Below are positions 34,484 through 45,876 of a stretch of DNA of 64,000 nt, in pieces. The notes beneath the pieces are model-generated. The model saw nothing but the letters and a program-made list of their open reading frames with translations, was not told the DNA's origin and searched no databases. Origin of the DNA: Arbacia lixula (lineage: Eukaryota > Echinodermata > Echinoidea > Arbacioida > Arbaciidae); NCBI GenBank assembly GCA_963669155.1, contig OZ022583.1:16156035-16220034 (forward strand), written 5' to 3'. Positions within the stretch are counted from its first letter, which is position 1; every line of letters begins with the position of its first letter. Made by a program: the position numbers and the translations under genes.

Positions 34484-34875
34484 TGTTCTCCCATTCGATT
34501 AGATCAACCCAGCTATTCTATTTTTACACAAATCAATTTCCCTCAAAGATTTAGTACACGTAAAACCCTGCTCTGTCATTTGAACAAACTTAATGTTCCT
34601 CCGCTGAAGATTTAATCAACCTCATTCTATCGTTTTAACAAATTTATGTTACCTCGTAGATTTATTGAATCCCGCTCTACCGTGAGAACACACTAATGTT
34701 CCCCTGTCAGATTAAATATACTCTGCCCTTCCATTTGAACGAATTGATGTTCCCCCGGAAAATAATTAAATATTCCCTGCTTTTTCATTTTAACAATTTA
34801 ATGTTCTGCCATAAGATTTACTTAATCCTGCACTTTTGTTTGAACTAATTTGTGTTCTCATGTTTGATTCAACAG
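34484..34875. repeat. Degenerate minisatellite, ~58-bp unit, six to seven copies
   Basis: Units follow the pattern CCTGCTCT.TCATTTGAACAAA, TTAATGTTCCCC, then GA.GATTTAATCAA. The TGTTCC or TGTTAC anchor falls near 34489, 34602, 34647, 34694, 34750 and 34803, with TGTTCTC near 34852. It is heavily diverged and AT-rich, with no spacer-repeat regularity of a CRISPR kind. Confidence 0.65.
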
Positions 34876-36345
34876 ACCATAACTGAAAGACCAAAACTGA
34901 AACAAAAATGAAGAACTGAATAATGATACATCAATTAAAAGCAGTAGATGTGATTTTAACTTTGCTAGTGAGCTCGACTTCATATCTCATGCCTCAGCTG
35001 TTCTACTTGCTTGGTAGTGTGCCCTAATGCATGATGGGATACAAAATAATCAAAAAATGGTACACAAAATAGCAAGATACTTCACAAATTAGCTCTCCAT
35101 TTGGCCATCTAATCCAAGGTTTCTTATGAAAAATTTTCAACCAAATTGTTAGGTATTTGGTGATCGTGCTTGCTAAACCCAATCACCAAATATTTTGCCA
35201 CATCAGGCAAATGAAGACTCTGCCATTGTAAGCCATTCAAATTGCTAATGTATGTAGGCTTTGTGTTTTATTACCAATGGAATCCTGTGCCTAGTATCTT
35301 GTTATTGTTACTGGTGACACAGAGCTTAAAAGGGCTAACTCCTTGAGTGCGATGTGTGTATTTTTTCACAATTGATACACACAATTCACGTAGAGGAACA
35401 GTTTATTTGGTACACATAGTGTTAAATAGCTGACACTCTATCTGTCTCTGACTTGAATGTACATCTTGATGGGTGGATTCCAACCAAGTTTGTTTAGCAT
35501 AAGAGGTTTGTGACATGATGTTTTGCAAGCAATGTCCAAATTCTTGAAATGCAAACAATCGAATGCCAGGATGTAGAAACATGTTTGTAATTTTGAGGCT
35601 GACTAATTCTTCATACGACAGAACTCCTCCAAGGGGAACTGTCAAAGCACACAGTTTCCTTGCAAGGCATGTTGTTTTCTTGCTGGTCAAGGACAGCATA
35701 AGACATTCAAAGTGATCCCTGGAATCTGCAAGAAGTAATCAATACCTGCCTCTGTAAATAGACGGAATGTAATTGACATTCATTACCTATCAGCTGTTCA
35801 ACACGTCCAATACTCGTCCACGCTAGCTGTGATGTCGCCGGACACCCAGCCAGATGATCTAATTATTGTGGACAGACACTAAAGCCATGTTACAACTGTT
35901 CCCAAAACAACTTTATTCTGGGACCGACAAGAAAGACGATCTCGTGCTTGTGCTAGAAATATGTTCCTGAAGTGGTGAGCATAAAATTGGCATTAAATTG
36001 CGGCCAGGCAGTATAACTCAATTTCATTAAGCGCTACCAACTGGAAACGGCCAAGAGCAATTCCAAAGTGGGGTGAAATTTGATCACCACTTTACTTCCA
36101 TTAAGGAAAATGATTTGTGTAATAATTGATACACATGTAGAGTAATATGTTTCCATGGCTCATTATTTTGCCATTTTCCCTGCAGATGGAGACAGTATTT
36201 TCCTTGTTATGTGGAATGAAATGCATTGACTGACTTTTTGTAGTGACAGATTGGTCTTCCTGTCGGATCTGCATTTAAACTACAAGAAATTACCTCCAAA
36301 CTACCTGCATGTTGAAGTTATAAGCTAAAGCTTTTTGTTACCCCT
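34876..36345. other. Non-coding stretch with one small hairpin
   Basis: TATTTGGTGAT (35153) pairs with ATCACCAAATA (35182) across a 17-base loop. Weak inverted ends (TAACTCCTTGAGTGCG and ATAGTGTTAAATAG) at 35335-35430 may mark another short MITE. A minus-strand frame at 35403-35699 (98 codons) is not recognisable. Confidence 0.4.
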
Positions 36346-36414
36346 TCCCCACCACACACACACACCCACTCACACAAACACACACACACACTCACACACA
36401 CTCACACACACACA

Positions 36415-36464
<50 letters not shown>
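36346..36464. repeat. (CA)n microsatellite
   Basis: CA repeats with CTCA and CAAA interruptions. Confidence 0.95.
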
Positions 36465-36467
<3 letters not shown>

Positions 36468-36784
36468 ACTTGCGTGCGTGGTTACCGTGGCAAGAATGCA
36501 CACCCCATATTGGAAGTGTTCCTTAGCATAGTTTTAGTACAAGCTCATCTGACTAGTGGACACTAAGCATTTTTACAAAAAGTAAGAAATGTCCCAAGTT
36601 TGAATAGGAAGTTTTGCCCGAGATGTCTTTAAAAGTGAAACTAGACCTATTTCTCCCATTTCAGACTTTGGTCCCAGAATTCTTTTGACAGAGGAAGGTA
36701 TCGATTCATTTTAATTCATGTCAATGAACAAGGGTGGGTCAAATGATAACATTAAGAAAGGCATAGGAAAATGTTGCTAGTGTA
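36465..36784. other. Non-coding stretch, nothing recognised
   Basis: Contains GTTACCGTGGCAAG at 36481, a near X-box match. No gene. Confidence 0.4.
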
Positions 36785-37202
36785 ATTCCTAGAATGAAGA
36801 AATTACTTTTGATACTGTAAAACATGTAATTTTTTGCACAAATAAATTTTAATGGCACAGCACACCTACAACGTATACGCTGGATTTTATTTTTGCACAC
36901 AAGAATATATTTGTCACTACCAAGAAATCCATTTGATGCATTAAAATCATTGACAAAGCCCAAAACAAAGCATTTTCATGAACATTTTGAATGCCACAAG
37001 AAAGACGATGGCTGTGCAACGTGTCACAGCATGCAAACACTGGACTTTGGTGGCGAGACTGCGTAAAAAAAAAGCAGGCTGGTTTTAAATTTGCGATGAT
37101 GTGAAATTTGCGCTTGATCTGTGTTGAGCAAAAAGTGCCAAAATAAGTGTTGCGCAAAAATTACCGGTTTGACAATCCTGTACTTCCGAGAATGAAGAAA
37201 CT
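36785..37202. mobile_element. MITE-like element with TACTGTAAA/GGTAATTTTTGC ends and flanking direct repeats
   Basis: Loose inverted ends lie at 36813 (TACTGTAAAAC...GTAATTTTTTGC) and 37185 (GCAAAAATTACCGGTTTG...TGTA). Outside them the ~26-base phrase CTAGAATGAAGAAATTACTT (left) recurs as CGAGAATGAAGAAACTACTT (right). Direct flanks this long do not fit a normal MITE target duplication, so the element may include them or be part of a tandem structure. Confidence 0.5.
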
Positions 37203-37824
37203 ACTTATGCTTGTTGAAGGGCTAGGGCCTGTTGTTGCCATCAATTCCAATTCCCTGTCCTTATAAATATACTCAAGCAGCTTGTTTTAAGTCTCTGCAC
37301 TGAAATCCACATGCAGAGGGTCGAGAGAATTATTGAAGTTGGAATGGGAAGTTCTTTGCAGAATGATTAATGATGACTGTTTAAGAGCCCTGGCCACAAT
37401 TTATGGTTTAATTCCAGCCCTTCAGAGAGGGCCGATTTTAGTGCAGTTTCGTCCCATCAGCGCGGGACCACAAACACTAGAGAACGTGAGGAGATGCAGA
37501 CGATAAAGTTTCTAAGGATTAGAGGGTCTGCGTCAGACTGTGAAGTACTCCCATAGAAGGTGCTGTTTGCACAGGGAAAAACTACAGTTAGCTGGATGGA
37601 CAAGCATTGTGCATATATCAGAGAAACAGGAGTATGCACATATACATGCATTTGACTAATTCTGGACTTTAAACAAAAATGTCAAGATGAGCATTTCTTG
37701 TCAGGCTGAAATAATTGGTGTAGTATTATGTACATGGGCAGTGTCTTAATTTTTCTTTTGGTCTTGGAAATATATTTATTTTTCTTCTCCGGCATCGTCG
37801 TTAATTTGTTTATGTTTGCATATG
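37203..37824. other. Non-coding stretch, nothing recognised
   Basis: Moderately complex sequence with no gene or repeat seen. Confidence 0.4.
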
Positions 37825-37928
37825 TAGAGAGGGAGAGAGAGAGGGGGGGGGAGAGGGAGAGACAGATAGAGAGGGGGAGAGAGAGAGGGGCGGGGAGAGA
37901 GAGAGGGAGAGAGAGGGGGGAGAGAGAC
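37825..37928. repeat. (GA)n/G-rich purine tract
   Basis: GAGAGGG repeats with G runs up to eight. Confidence 0.95.
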
Positions 37929-40900
37929 ACATTACGCAATTACACAGCAAAACATTTCAATTTCTTGGAAATATTCAATAATTCCTTCAAATGGAAATAG
38001 TACAGTACATAATGCTTGCATTGAGTTCAGAAAAATATAATAATACTTGCAGTGTTGATCTGTAGATTTTGCTATTGGTACCAGCTGATCACAATGAAAC
38101 TGGGGACGGATATCGTGGGCATCACTTGACAAAAAAATCAAGCAGATCGCCAGCAATTAATATTTTTCCATTACTGGCTGGTCGTGAAAAGCTTAGTAGA
38201 AATAGTTCGTATTTCAGGTACTTGGGATGAAATGAGCTTGATCTACATGTACATAAATTGTCTCTTTTCTACTGTAATGAAGGATTAGGGTTGCCTAAAA
38301 TGTCTATAGTGATGTAGGAGTTCTTTATTAGAGGAAGACATCTTGCTACGCCCACACAATTTACAAGTAATTAAAAACATGGCTTATTTGCAATGATCAT
38401 ACATCTACTTTGATTTCCAATGTTGTTACCGTGTAATGTCACATATTGTGAACACTATTCGCAAAGCCAAATGTATAGAATATACCTCATTCCAGTTCTA
38501 TGTTCTCTTGAAGTGGGAAAACACATTACTGATACCATAGGCAATTAACAGTATTATCTCATTCCGTATGAGCCATTATTTTCACTTATTGATATTTTTG
38601 AGGATGACGGCCATACACTGCTCAACCACACCTTGCACCCGCTACTCACTGCACTAGCATACACATGCAACAAGACTGAGATGAAACATGCATCTTGCTG
38701 TATGTTACTACATACATTTTTGAAAAATAATTAAAAATAAATCACAACTGAAGTCAAGCTGAGTTCAAATGTCAAAGGTCAATGAACTCTTCAAATAAAA
38801 ATGTAAATTAACAGATGTACCAAATGTATAAAATCTAATACAATTTGGGTATTTACATACAGCAGCGCCACTGGTGTTGACGTCAGACCCTCTTCAAGGT
38901 AGCTACGTTTGGTGACATCACACCAGTGTTGTGGTGATTCTACTATCTGCTGAAGATGTGAATATACTGAGTCCCCCACACCAGTGGCAGATAATCAACA
39001 TGGGCTCAGTGTGATAAAGCCCCTGCCAATATGCACAGAAAAACACCACAATTTTTTTTTCTTATTGACCTGTCTCTCGTGGTTAGGTTTTTCTGGCTAT
39101 GTGAACCCTAGTCCAGTTATGACGCCAAAAATTGCCATGAAACTGCAGTAATCAAAGGGGCATGGCGTAAGTATGTCCTATGTGGTAAAAGGACAATGTT
39201 TGCATTTTAAGATTTAATTTCTTACTTGACTTGCAGTATGATTTCTTTTCTCTCCTTGGGGGTGGGGGGGGTGGGGGGGTCAGGTTAATATCCGTGGGCA
39301 GATATTACATAATAGGAATTTGATATGTAGGAGTCAGAGGGTTAAGTAATTGTTCACCTGTGTCAGATAAAAAGTATCGTTGTGAGACATAACCTAGGGA
39401 CCGCACATTTCTCATTAGTAAATGTAATTGGTTAACGAATTGTGCAAATGTGTAGGAGTACCATCTCAAAGGGTGCACATTTTTCCATGCCGACGTACCC
39501 TAAGATGTGTGGGTATCTGTCGCTCTCCTAGACGCAAACAATAAATGCTAAAAATAATCTCCAGGCTGCAGACCACCTGTATGCAGATTGCTCTAATTTA
39601 GTACGCTGCAGCCAAGGTATGTTTGATGAGAACAGGTCACCTGACAAATGAGGTAAGTGGGACGCGGTCATGTGAGCGGCAGCGCCCCCAGTTTAACCAG
39701 CAGGAAAGGATGGGGGCTTGTAGAGTACACGTGCTTGGTCATGCACTTTGCGGTTTGGCATTTGTGGGCTAACAGTGTTGTACCAATATCCTTGTTGATG
39801 TCGAGTAATTATTGGAGTATATGATAATTTGTGTATTTAGAGCACATATATGGGGTAACGTACACTTTTTGTTTTCTATTACTCCAATATATTTACTACT
39901 GCTTTTCGATACTAACATCGTTGAGCCAGTTGCAGCGTTTGAGAAAAAAAAGTCTTTACTTTTCTCTGCTGTAGATTTTACGCGGTATCTCTGGAAAACA
40001 TATCTTGTTGGTAATCTTACTTTGTGAACAGACTGTAACAATGCGCAAAATGTTAGAAAGTGAAGAAATTAGTAAAAATTTTAAGTAATCCAAATATCTT
40101 ATATGTCCTTCAAAAAAAAACTTTTCCTCTTACTTATTAATGACAGCAGAGAACGGGATCTTAGTTTCCTTGAAATTTTGTGAATAATTTCAGGAGACAA
40201 AAGGGGCATCAGAGTGAAGACAGAAAGACGAGGATACCATATTAAGGCATAGATTCTTAAAATCAGGAGCCTTATGGGTTTATTATGTGAATATTAATGA
40301 ATATTTGAAAGTACAAACATGTATACAATCAATATTGCTTAAAAAACACAGAAAAACTGAAAAAAAAACTGAAGTACTGACACAGATAAATAAGCAGCTT
40401 AAACTTTAAACTGTTAACATGGTTACATGTATCATAAAAAAAGGATGGGGAGAAGAGACATATGTATAAAAGGAGGCGAGAAGAGTTAAAAAAAAAAAGA
40501 AGAAGACACATGCAGATATATAAATACATGGAAAGGGAGTATTCTTTTAGCTACTTATAAAACACATTCTGCATCTTCTATTACCACTTTCATATCTACC
40601 GCAGATGATATAACATGGATTTGAGCAGATGCTTACTGTGAAAGCAAAGGCGATTTGACTGCTATTACACAGGATGATTTATAGATGCTCTATGTAATAA
40701 CCTTGCAATTATAGTCCATAACCCTCTCTTGATCACATAAATCAACATTTAATGGCAGTGTAGCAGTGCTACAGGGTAAGGGATAGTAAATACCTCTTAA
40801 AGGGGACTCTCATATTGAAGTTGTAATATTCTCCCTATTATTTACTGAAGAGATATGACATGTTGGATAAAAATGTCATTTATATGGGCATTTTATGATT

Positions 40901-41529
40901 TCTTTCCCCCTGTCTAAAATTCTCAATGGGATATTTAGATTTATTTATCTAGTCATAAATCTTTTTTGTGGTGCAGCGTAAATATCCTTGCCACGCAATG
41001 ATGCTTATTTCTTAATGCACATATCTGTTAGCTGAGGTATGTACATGATGTGTGCTTGTGTTTTTGTATGAGTTCTGAGTGACTAGGCATCAGCGTAGTT
41101 CTGTGATGTATATTTGGAAGCATGATAAAAGAAGTGTATTGAACAAAGGTCAAAGGTCAGCTAACCTTTAGGTTCTACAGGGATGTGCTTTCGGTGTATA
41201 GCGTAAAAGATTTCCAGCCAAAGCCCCGAGGGAATTCTTTTATTAGTCCGGGTGGCAGCCTGCCTCGCTGTGTCATAACGCACCGTCAGATTGAGAGACA
41301 AAGCGGTTGGAAGGAGAGAGGTGGAAATAGTGGCGGAAAGAGAGATAAAGGAGAAATGCAGAGAGAAGGTAGTTATGAAGAAAGCAATACAGAAGACAAG
41401 AAAGAGAGAGAGAGAGAGAGATGCAGATATAAATAGAGAGGGAGAGAGTTTAAAAAGAAGACAAGAAAAAAGGGAGAATGAGTGGAAGAAATAAGGGGAA
41501 GGAGAAGAGGGTGAGAGAGGTGGGGAAGT
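37929..41529. other. Long non-coding stretch with a G-rich patch and one dispersed repeat
   Basis: A G-rich patch (GGGGGTGGGGGGGGTGGGGG) lies at 39258-39281. The segment 39080-39150 (TTCTGGCTATGTGAAC, AAAATTGCCATGAAACT) resembles 51062-51132 and marks an uncharacterised dispersed repeat. Purine-rich sequence from about 41280 leads into the next minisatellite. No coding exon supported. Confidence 0.4.
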
Positions 41530-42092
41530 AGGGATAATGGAAGGGATGGAGAAAGTTGGAGAGAGAAAGAAAGAGAAGAGAGATACCGAATGAGAGGGAA
41601 TAGAGATAGAGGAAGTTGGAGAGAGAAAGAGAGAGAAGGGAGAGAACGGATGAGAGGGAATAGAGATAGAACAAGTGGGAGAGAGAAGGGAGAGATCGGA
41701 TGAGGGGGAATAGAGATAGAACAAGTGGGAGAGAGAAAGAGAGAAAAGGGAGAGATCGGATGAGAGGGAATAGAGATAGAACAAGTGGGAGAGAGAAGGG
41801 AGAGATCGGATGAGGGGGAATAGAGATAGAGCAAGTGGGAGAGAGAAGGGAGAGATCGGATGAGGGGGAATAGAGATAGAACAAGTGGGAGAGAGAAAGG
41901 AGAGAGCGGATGAGAGGGAATAGAGATAGAACAAGTGGGAGAGAGAAGGGAGAGATCGGATGAGGGGGAATAGAGATAGAACAAGTGGGAGAGAGAAGGG
42001 AGAGATCGGATGAGAGAGAATAGAAATAGAGCAAGTGGCAGAGAGGAGGGAGAGATTGGGTGAAAGGGAATAGAGATAGAACAAGTGTGAGA
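41530..42092. repeat. Purine-rich minisatellite, 50-bp unit with 60-bp variants, about ten copies
   Basis: The phrase TGAGGGGGAATAGAGATAGA recurs at 41591, 41651, 41701, 41761, 41811, 41861, 41911 and 41961, and in weaker form at 42011 and 42060. The remainder of each unit is ACAAGTGGGAGAGAGAAGGG plus AGAGATCGGA. The 60-base variants carry an extra AAGAGAGAGA. Because 50 is not a multiple of three, all three minus-strand frames stay open for 239-312 codons with the same serine/leucine/proline-rich words in rotation. That is the signature of a non-coding repeat. Confidence 0.95.
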
Positions 42093-42618
42093 GGGTAAGC
42101 TTTCTCGAGAGATATATGAAATTCCAAACACAGAGTAAGATGAAGATAGAAAGGGATGGGGAAATGCACTTAAAAAAACAGAATGTGAAAGAGAGACAAG
42201 TGAGTCATGAAAGAGAGCTAAAAGGGGAAGGATGAAATTAACAAAAAGTATCAAAATAGGAAGAAGGAGACAGAAGAGAGTGGAGACCGTTTGATCAGCT
42301 TCCTTCCTCACCGTTCATTATGCCTCATTTTCTCTCGTTACCATGGCAACTCATGTGGGCCAAGCAATGTTTATTTCACCAGCTGCCACTTATGTCAGAG
42401 GATTTGTAAGGCTTTGGCTGCACAATTAGCATGATCATGATATATCTGAGCTGTGATGTGCAAAAACATTGACAAACAAAGCTTACTCATTCTAGATTTA
42501 AAAAAAAAAAAAGATGTATTAAAAAATCCACCCCAAAAGGTATTGAGTGTGATAATTGCCAGAATAGGAACACATATTTCCGAGACTCCTGCTTTCAATT
42601 TTATCTCCTCACATCTTA
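42093..42618. other. Non-coding stretch holding one perfect X-box match
   Basis: GTTACCATGGCAAC at 42337-42350 matches the RFX X-box consensus at every defined position. It is outside any recognised repeat. No gene. Confidence 0.35.
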
Positions 42619-42999
42619 TACAGTTGGCAGCAAAATTATTCAACCCCCCTCTCATTTTTTACACTCTGTCATAATGAATAATATTGCAGCAGCAGATTGC
42701 TACTAAACCATTAAGATAGTTAGCAGACAGTTAATTACTAAAGAATACCGGAGAAAGAAATCAAGTTTTACTGCATAGGTCATCTGAAATTGTGATTTGC
42801 GCCCAAAAAGCATGTTGCAAAATTATTCAACCCCCTATTTTACACACACGAAACGAATGCACAAATAATGACAATTTCACAGCCAGTGCATATATTCTGA
42901 GGTGAATGCTGATTTTATTTATCCTCCACCTGAAACTGGAACCTTTATATGCAACAACTAACAAGTTGTAACATTATTCAACCCAGATGGGTGTGTCTT

Positions 43000-43212
43000 T
43001 TAGTACTTTGTGCAGCATCCATTTGCTGCAATGACCTCCTGCAGACGAGATGAATAGCCTCCCACAAGCTTCTCACAACGCTCCTTGGGGATGTTAGCCC
43101 ATTCCTCTTGCGCAATGGTCTTAAGGTAATCGATGCATGTAGGTCTACATGCTGCAACAGCTTTCTTCAGATCCCACCACAAATTCTCGTTTGGGTTTAG
43201 GTCTGGAGACTG
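43000..43212 (-). pseudogene. Tc1-like transposase C-terminal fragment (left arm)
   Basis: Reading leftward, the frame gives QSPDLNPNEN, LWWDLKKAVAA, then AQEEWANIPKE, CEKLV, RLQEVIAANG, CTKY and a stop. This is the end of a Tc1-family DDE transposase. The glutamate in NPNEN corresponds to the third catalytic acidic residue (usual motif PDLNPIE). The rest of the catalytic domain and the DNA-binding domain are absent, so it is not functional. It extends about 30 codons further into the transposase than the right-arm copy because it continues through the loop. Confidence 0.85.
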
Positions 43213-43229
43213 TGATGGTCACTCAAGGT

Positions 43230-43343
43230 GCGCAAGAGGAATGGGCCAACACCCCCAAGGAGCGTTGTGAGAAGCTTGTGAGAGGTTATTCATCTCGTCT
43301 GCAGGAGGACATTGCAGCATATGGATGCTGCACAAAGTACTAA
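43230..43343 (+). pseudogene. Tc1-like transposase C-terminal fragment (right arm)
   Basis: Inverted copy of the left-arm fragment: AQEEWANTPKE, CEKLVRGYSSRLQED, CTKY, stop. Homology to the left arm begins at the GCGCAAGAGG junction. Upstream of that the frame is unrelated loop sequence. A few substitutions separate the two copies. Confidence 0.85.
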
Positions 43344-43723
43344 AAGACACACCCATCTGGGTTGAATAATGTTACAACTTGTTAGTTGTGCATATAAAGG
43401 TTCCAGTTTCAGGTGGAGGATAAATAAAATCAGCATTCACCTCAGAATATATGCACTGGCTGTGAAATTGTCATTATTTGTGCATTAGTTTCGTGTGTGT
43501 AAAATAGGGGGTTGAATAATTTTGCAACATGCTTTTTGGGCGCAAATTGCAATTTCAGATGACCTATGCAGTAAAATTTGATTTTTTTTCCTCCGGTATT
43601 CTTTAGTAATTAACTGTCTGCTAACTATCTTAATGGTTTAGTAGCAATCTGCTGCTGCAATATTATTCATTATGACAGAATGTAAAAAATGAGAATGGGG
43701 TTGAATAATTTTGCTGCCAACTG

Positions 43724-44569
43724 TAGCTGATATAGTCTCATGTTGAGTTACAACTGTATGTGCGCGTATTTTAATGTCTGTGTAATGTATTGAAAAAGAT
43801 TACAATATAGCCACACACATGCCCAGTACACATTTGCATTGTATGATTTTGGTGAATGCGTTTCATTGAAATGAATATTCTTCAGTAAACTAACACATAA
43901 GATAGACTGAGAGAGACAACCAGACAGATAAACATATGTACACAGACAGAAAACCAGTGGGAAGGAACTATTAGTAAAACACATTTAAAATGGCACTTGT
44001 GTTATGACACAATGTGCTTTCCTGAAATGAAGGATTTTCTTGTGGGATGCAATAGCATCCTCTTTATCTCCAGCGTCTTAAGACATGCTCCTCGATTTTG
44101 TATGAACCTAAACAGCCTTGCGTCTGTACTTTAAAGATGCTCCGAGGCATATTTACGGACTAATGTTTGAAAATGAGAGCCCCCTCCCCAAGGCAGTAAG
44201 TGTGCATGTAGTGCTGAAGAGATAATCACTGGTGATGGGTTGGTAGCTTACAGCGTTTGTCATCTCACATTCTTCTACTCTCACTCTCTCTCTCTACTCA
44301 GATTGCCGTTGACTAATGCCCAGTACTTAGTAATCTCCCGTTACTGTGCGATGTAGCCTTTTATGAGACCGTCAGCTTGTAGGGCTGTTTTGATTTGGAT
44401 TCGAATCTCTGAGTTACTTCATTCACAGGGAGAACAAAATAATATATACCGGGTAGATATGTATCACTTTACTGCTGGTCTGAATTATTATGATTTTAAT
44501 GCATTTTTTTATTGAATGTCAGTGATGGTACCATAATAACTCCAGTCAGGAGATGATTTATGATATAAA
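43724..44569. other. Non-coding stretch, nothing recognised
   Basis: Ordinary sequence between the Tc1 hairpin and the retrotransposon end. A short CTCTCTCT run lies near 44280. Confidence 0.4.
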
Positions 44570-45185
44570 CATTTATAGAGGGCAGAAACTATTCCATAAA
44601 GTATATATTCTACTGCACTTTATAAGACTCCTAAAATACTTGTTATTAATTAAATAGATGTGTTTTGAGCTTTGGTTTAAAGTTGTTTACGGATGGTGCT
44701 TTCCTAACTTCCAGGGGTAAGCTATTCCAGAGCTTGGGTGCTACACAAGCAAATGCTCGATCACCTAGCGTTACTTTTGTTTTGAAGGATGGAATCTGCA
44801 AAAGCAGAGGATCTGTTAAACTGCCCAAATTGCGACCATGATTACTGCTTTTATACCTCAATAATTCTGTAATGTAGCCAGGAGCGTGACCAAGAAGTGC
44901 TTTGTATACAATTAGTAAGACTTTAAATGCTATTCTCTGCCGTATTGGTAACCAATGTAGATTTCTTAGTATTGGTGTGATGCATGTATATTTCGTGCAA
45001 CCAAATATAAGCCTCGCACAGGTGTTTTGTACCCTCCGCAATTTCAATAATTGAGAGTCAGGGATTCCATACAGTAGACTATTACAGTAATCCAATTTGC
45101 TAATGATGCATGCATGAACAATATCTTTTGTAACATCCATATCTAAATATTTTCGGATATATATCATCATGTCATCATGTCTACA
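44570..45185 (-). mobile_element. Non-LTR retrotransposon 3' end, L2/CR1 type, 5'-truncated
   Basis: On the minus strand a 174-codon uninterrupted frame encodes the C-terminal part of a reverse transcriptase. It is followed by a short 3' region with TAAAGTGCAGTAGAATATAT, the kind of tail common in L2/CR1-derived repeats. Upstream (above about 45170-45185) similarity to the family stops and stop codons appear, which is the usual outcome of incomplete reverse transcription. No catalytic YADD motif or endonuclease domain is included. The absence of frameshifts across 174 codons suggests a fairly recent insertion. Confidence 0.88.
44646..45170 (-). pseudogene. Reverse transcriptase C-terminal fragment (L2/CR1-like)
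   Basis: Recognisable blocks in order: KLDYCNSLLYGIPDSQL (residues ~25-41), LRRVQNTCARLI (~43-55), ITPILRNLHWLPIRQRI (~64-80), VYKALLGHAPGYI (~87-99), GDRAFACVAPKLWNSLP (~136-152) and FKPKLKTHLFN at the stop. These are hallmark thumb and post-thumb blocks of L2/CR1-clade elements. The palm catalytic residues lie upstream of the truncation, so the fragment cannot be an active polymerase. Confidence 0.88.
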
Positions 45186-45545
45186 ATATTTGCACCACCA
45201 TCACTCCTTGGGGAGGTACAATATAATCCTTTCCTACACACAATCACTCAAGCTTGAAGAGCTACCGGTATGTTCTTAATTTGTTATACATCAGATGAAA
45301 CTGCTAGTTACTCTCCATCAACATGATGAACATAATTAGCTTTGATGATGTCAGTGGGGCATATCTGATAAGCATATCTGACGAGCACAAGAATGGATAA
45401 TGACATTTTTTGTGATTAGTGAAAGTGTGGCCGAGCAGGTTTCATGAAAAGAAGCGTTAGCAGAGAACGGTTACTGGCCGGTCTCATCCAGCTGCTAATC
45501 GCCTAGTGATTCTGTCATAACGTCTTGCATTTAAGAAAAAGAGTA
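45186..45545. other. Non-coding stretch, nothing recognised
   Basis: No gene or repeat identified. Confidence 0.4.
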
Positions 45546-45876
45546 TTGTGTGTATATACATGTATGTGTATGTTTGTACATATGTACTATTATGTATCTA
45601 TGTATTTACATGGGTATGTGTAGGTATGTTTATGTTATATGTGTTTGGGTATGTATATGGCATGAATGTGTGTAGTAGTTTGGAATGTATGTTTGTATGT
45701 ATGTATGTGTGTATGTATGTATGTATGTGCGTATGTATGTATGTAGTATGATCTGAATGTATGTTTGTGCATATGTAGATATGTTTGTGTATATGAATGT
45801 ATTATGTATGTATGTATGTGTGTATGTATGTATGTATGTATGTATGTATGTATGTATGTATGTGTGTATGTACAGT
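45546..45876. repeat. (TATG)n microsatellite, degenerate then pure
   Basis: Diverged TATG/TGTG repeats begin at 45546 and become nearly pure GTATGTATG at 45685-45750 and 45805-45870. A related phrase (GAATGTATGTTTGT) begins each pure block, suggesting block duplication. Tyr/Cys/Val-rich open frames are artefacts. Confidence 0.95.

Larger units (their letters stand above)
42621..43723. mobile_element. Tc1-like hairpin element: two inverted copies of a transposon 3' half
   Basis: The element is flanked by TA at 42619-42620 and 43724-43725, the standard Tc1/mariner target duplication. Its ends are CAGTTGGCAGCAAAATTATT and the exact reverse complement. The left arm (42621-43114) and right arm (43230-43723) are both 494 bases and almost perfectly complementary, with a ~115-base loop. 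Each arm holds three spaced copies of GCAAAATTATTCAACCC-like sequence (42630, 42817 and 42969 on the left), which look like the repeated transposase-binding sites of IR/DR-type Tc1 elements. Each arm also encodes the C-terminal end of a Tc1-like transposase. No complete transposase is present, so it could move only in trans. Confidence 0.9.

Noticed and set aside
34484..34875. CRISPR-like repeat-spacer array
   Set aside because: Repeats are degenerate and there are no distinct spacers of constant length. The window is a eukaryotic genome with introns.
41161..42311. Three overlapping 239-312 codon minus-strand frames
   Set aside because: They come from a 50-bp purine minisatellite. The same words rotate through the three frames because 50 is not divisible by three.
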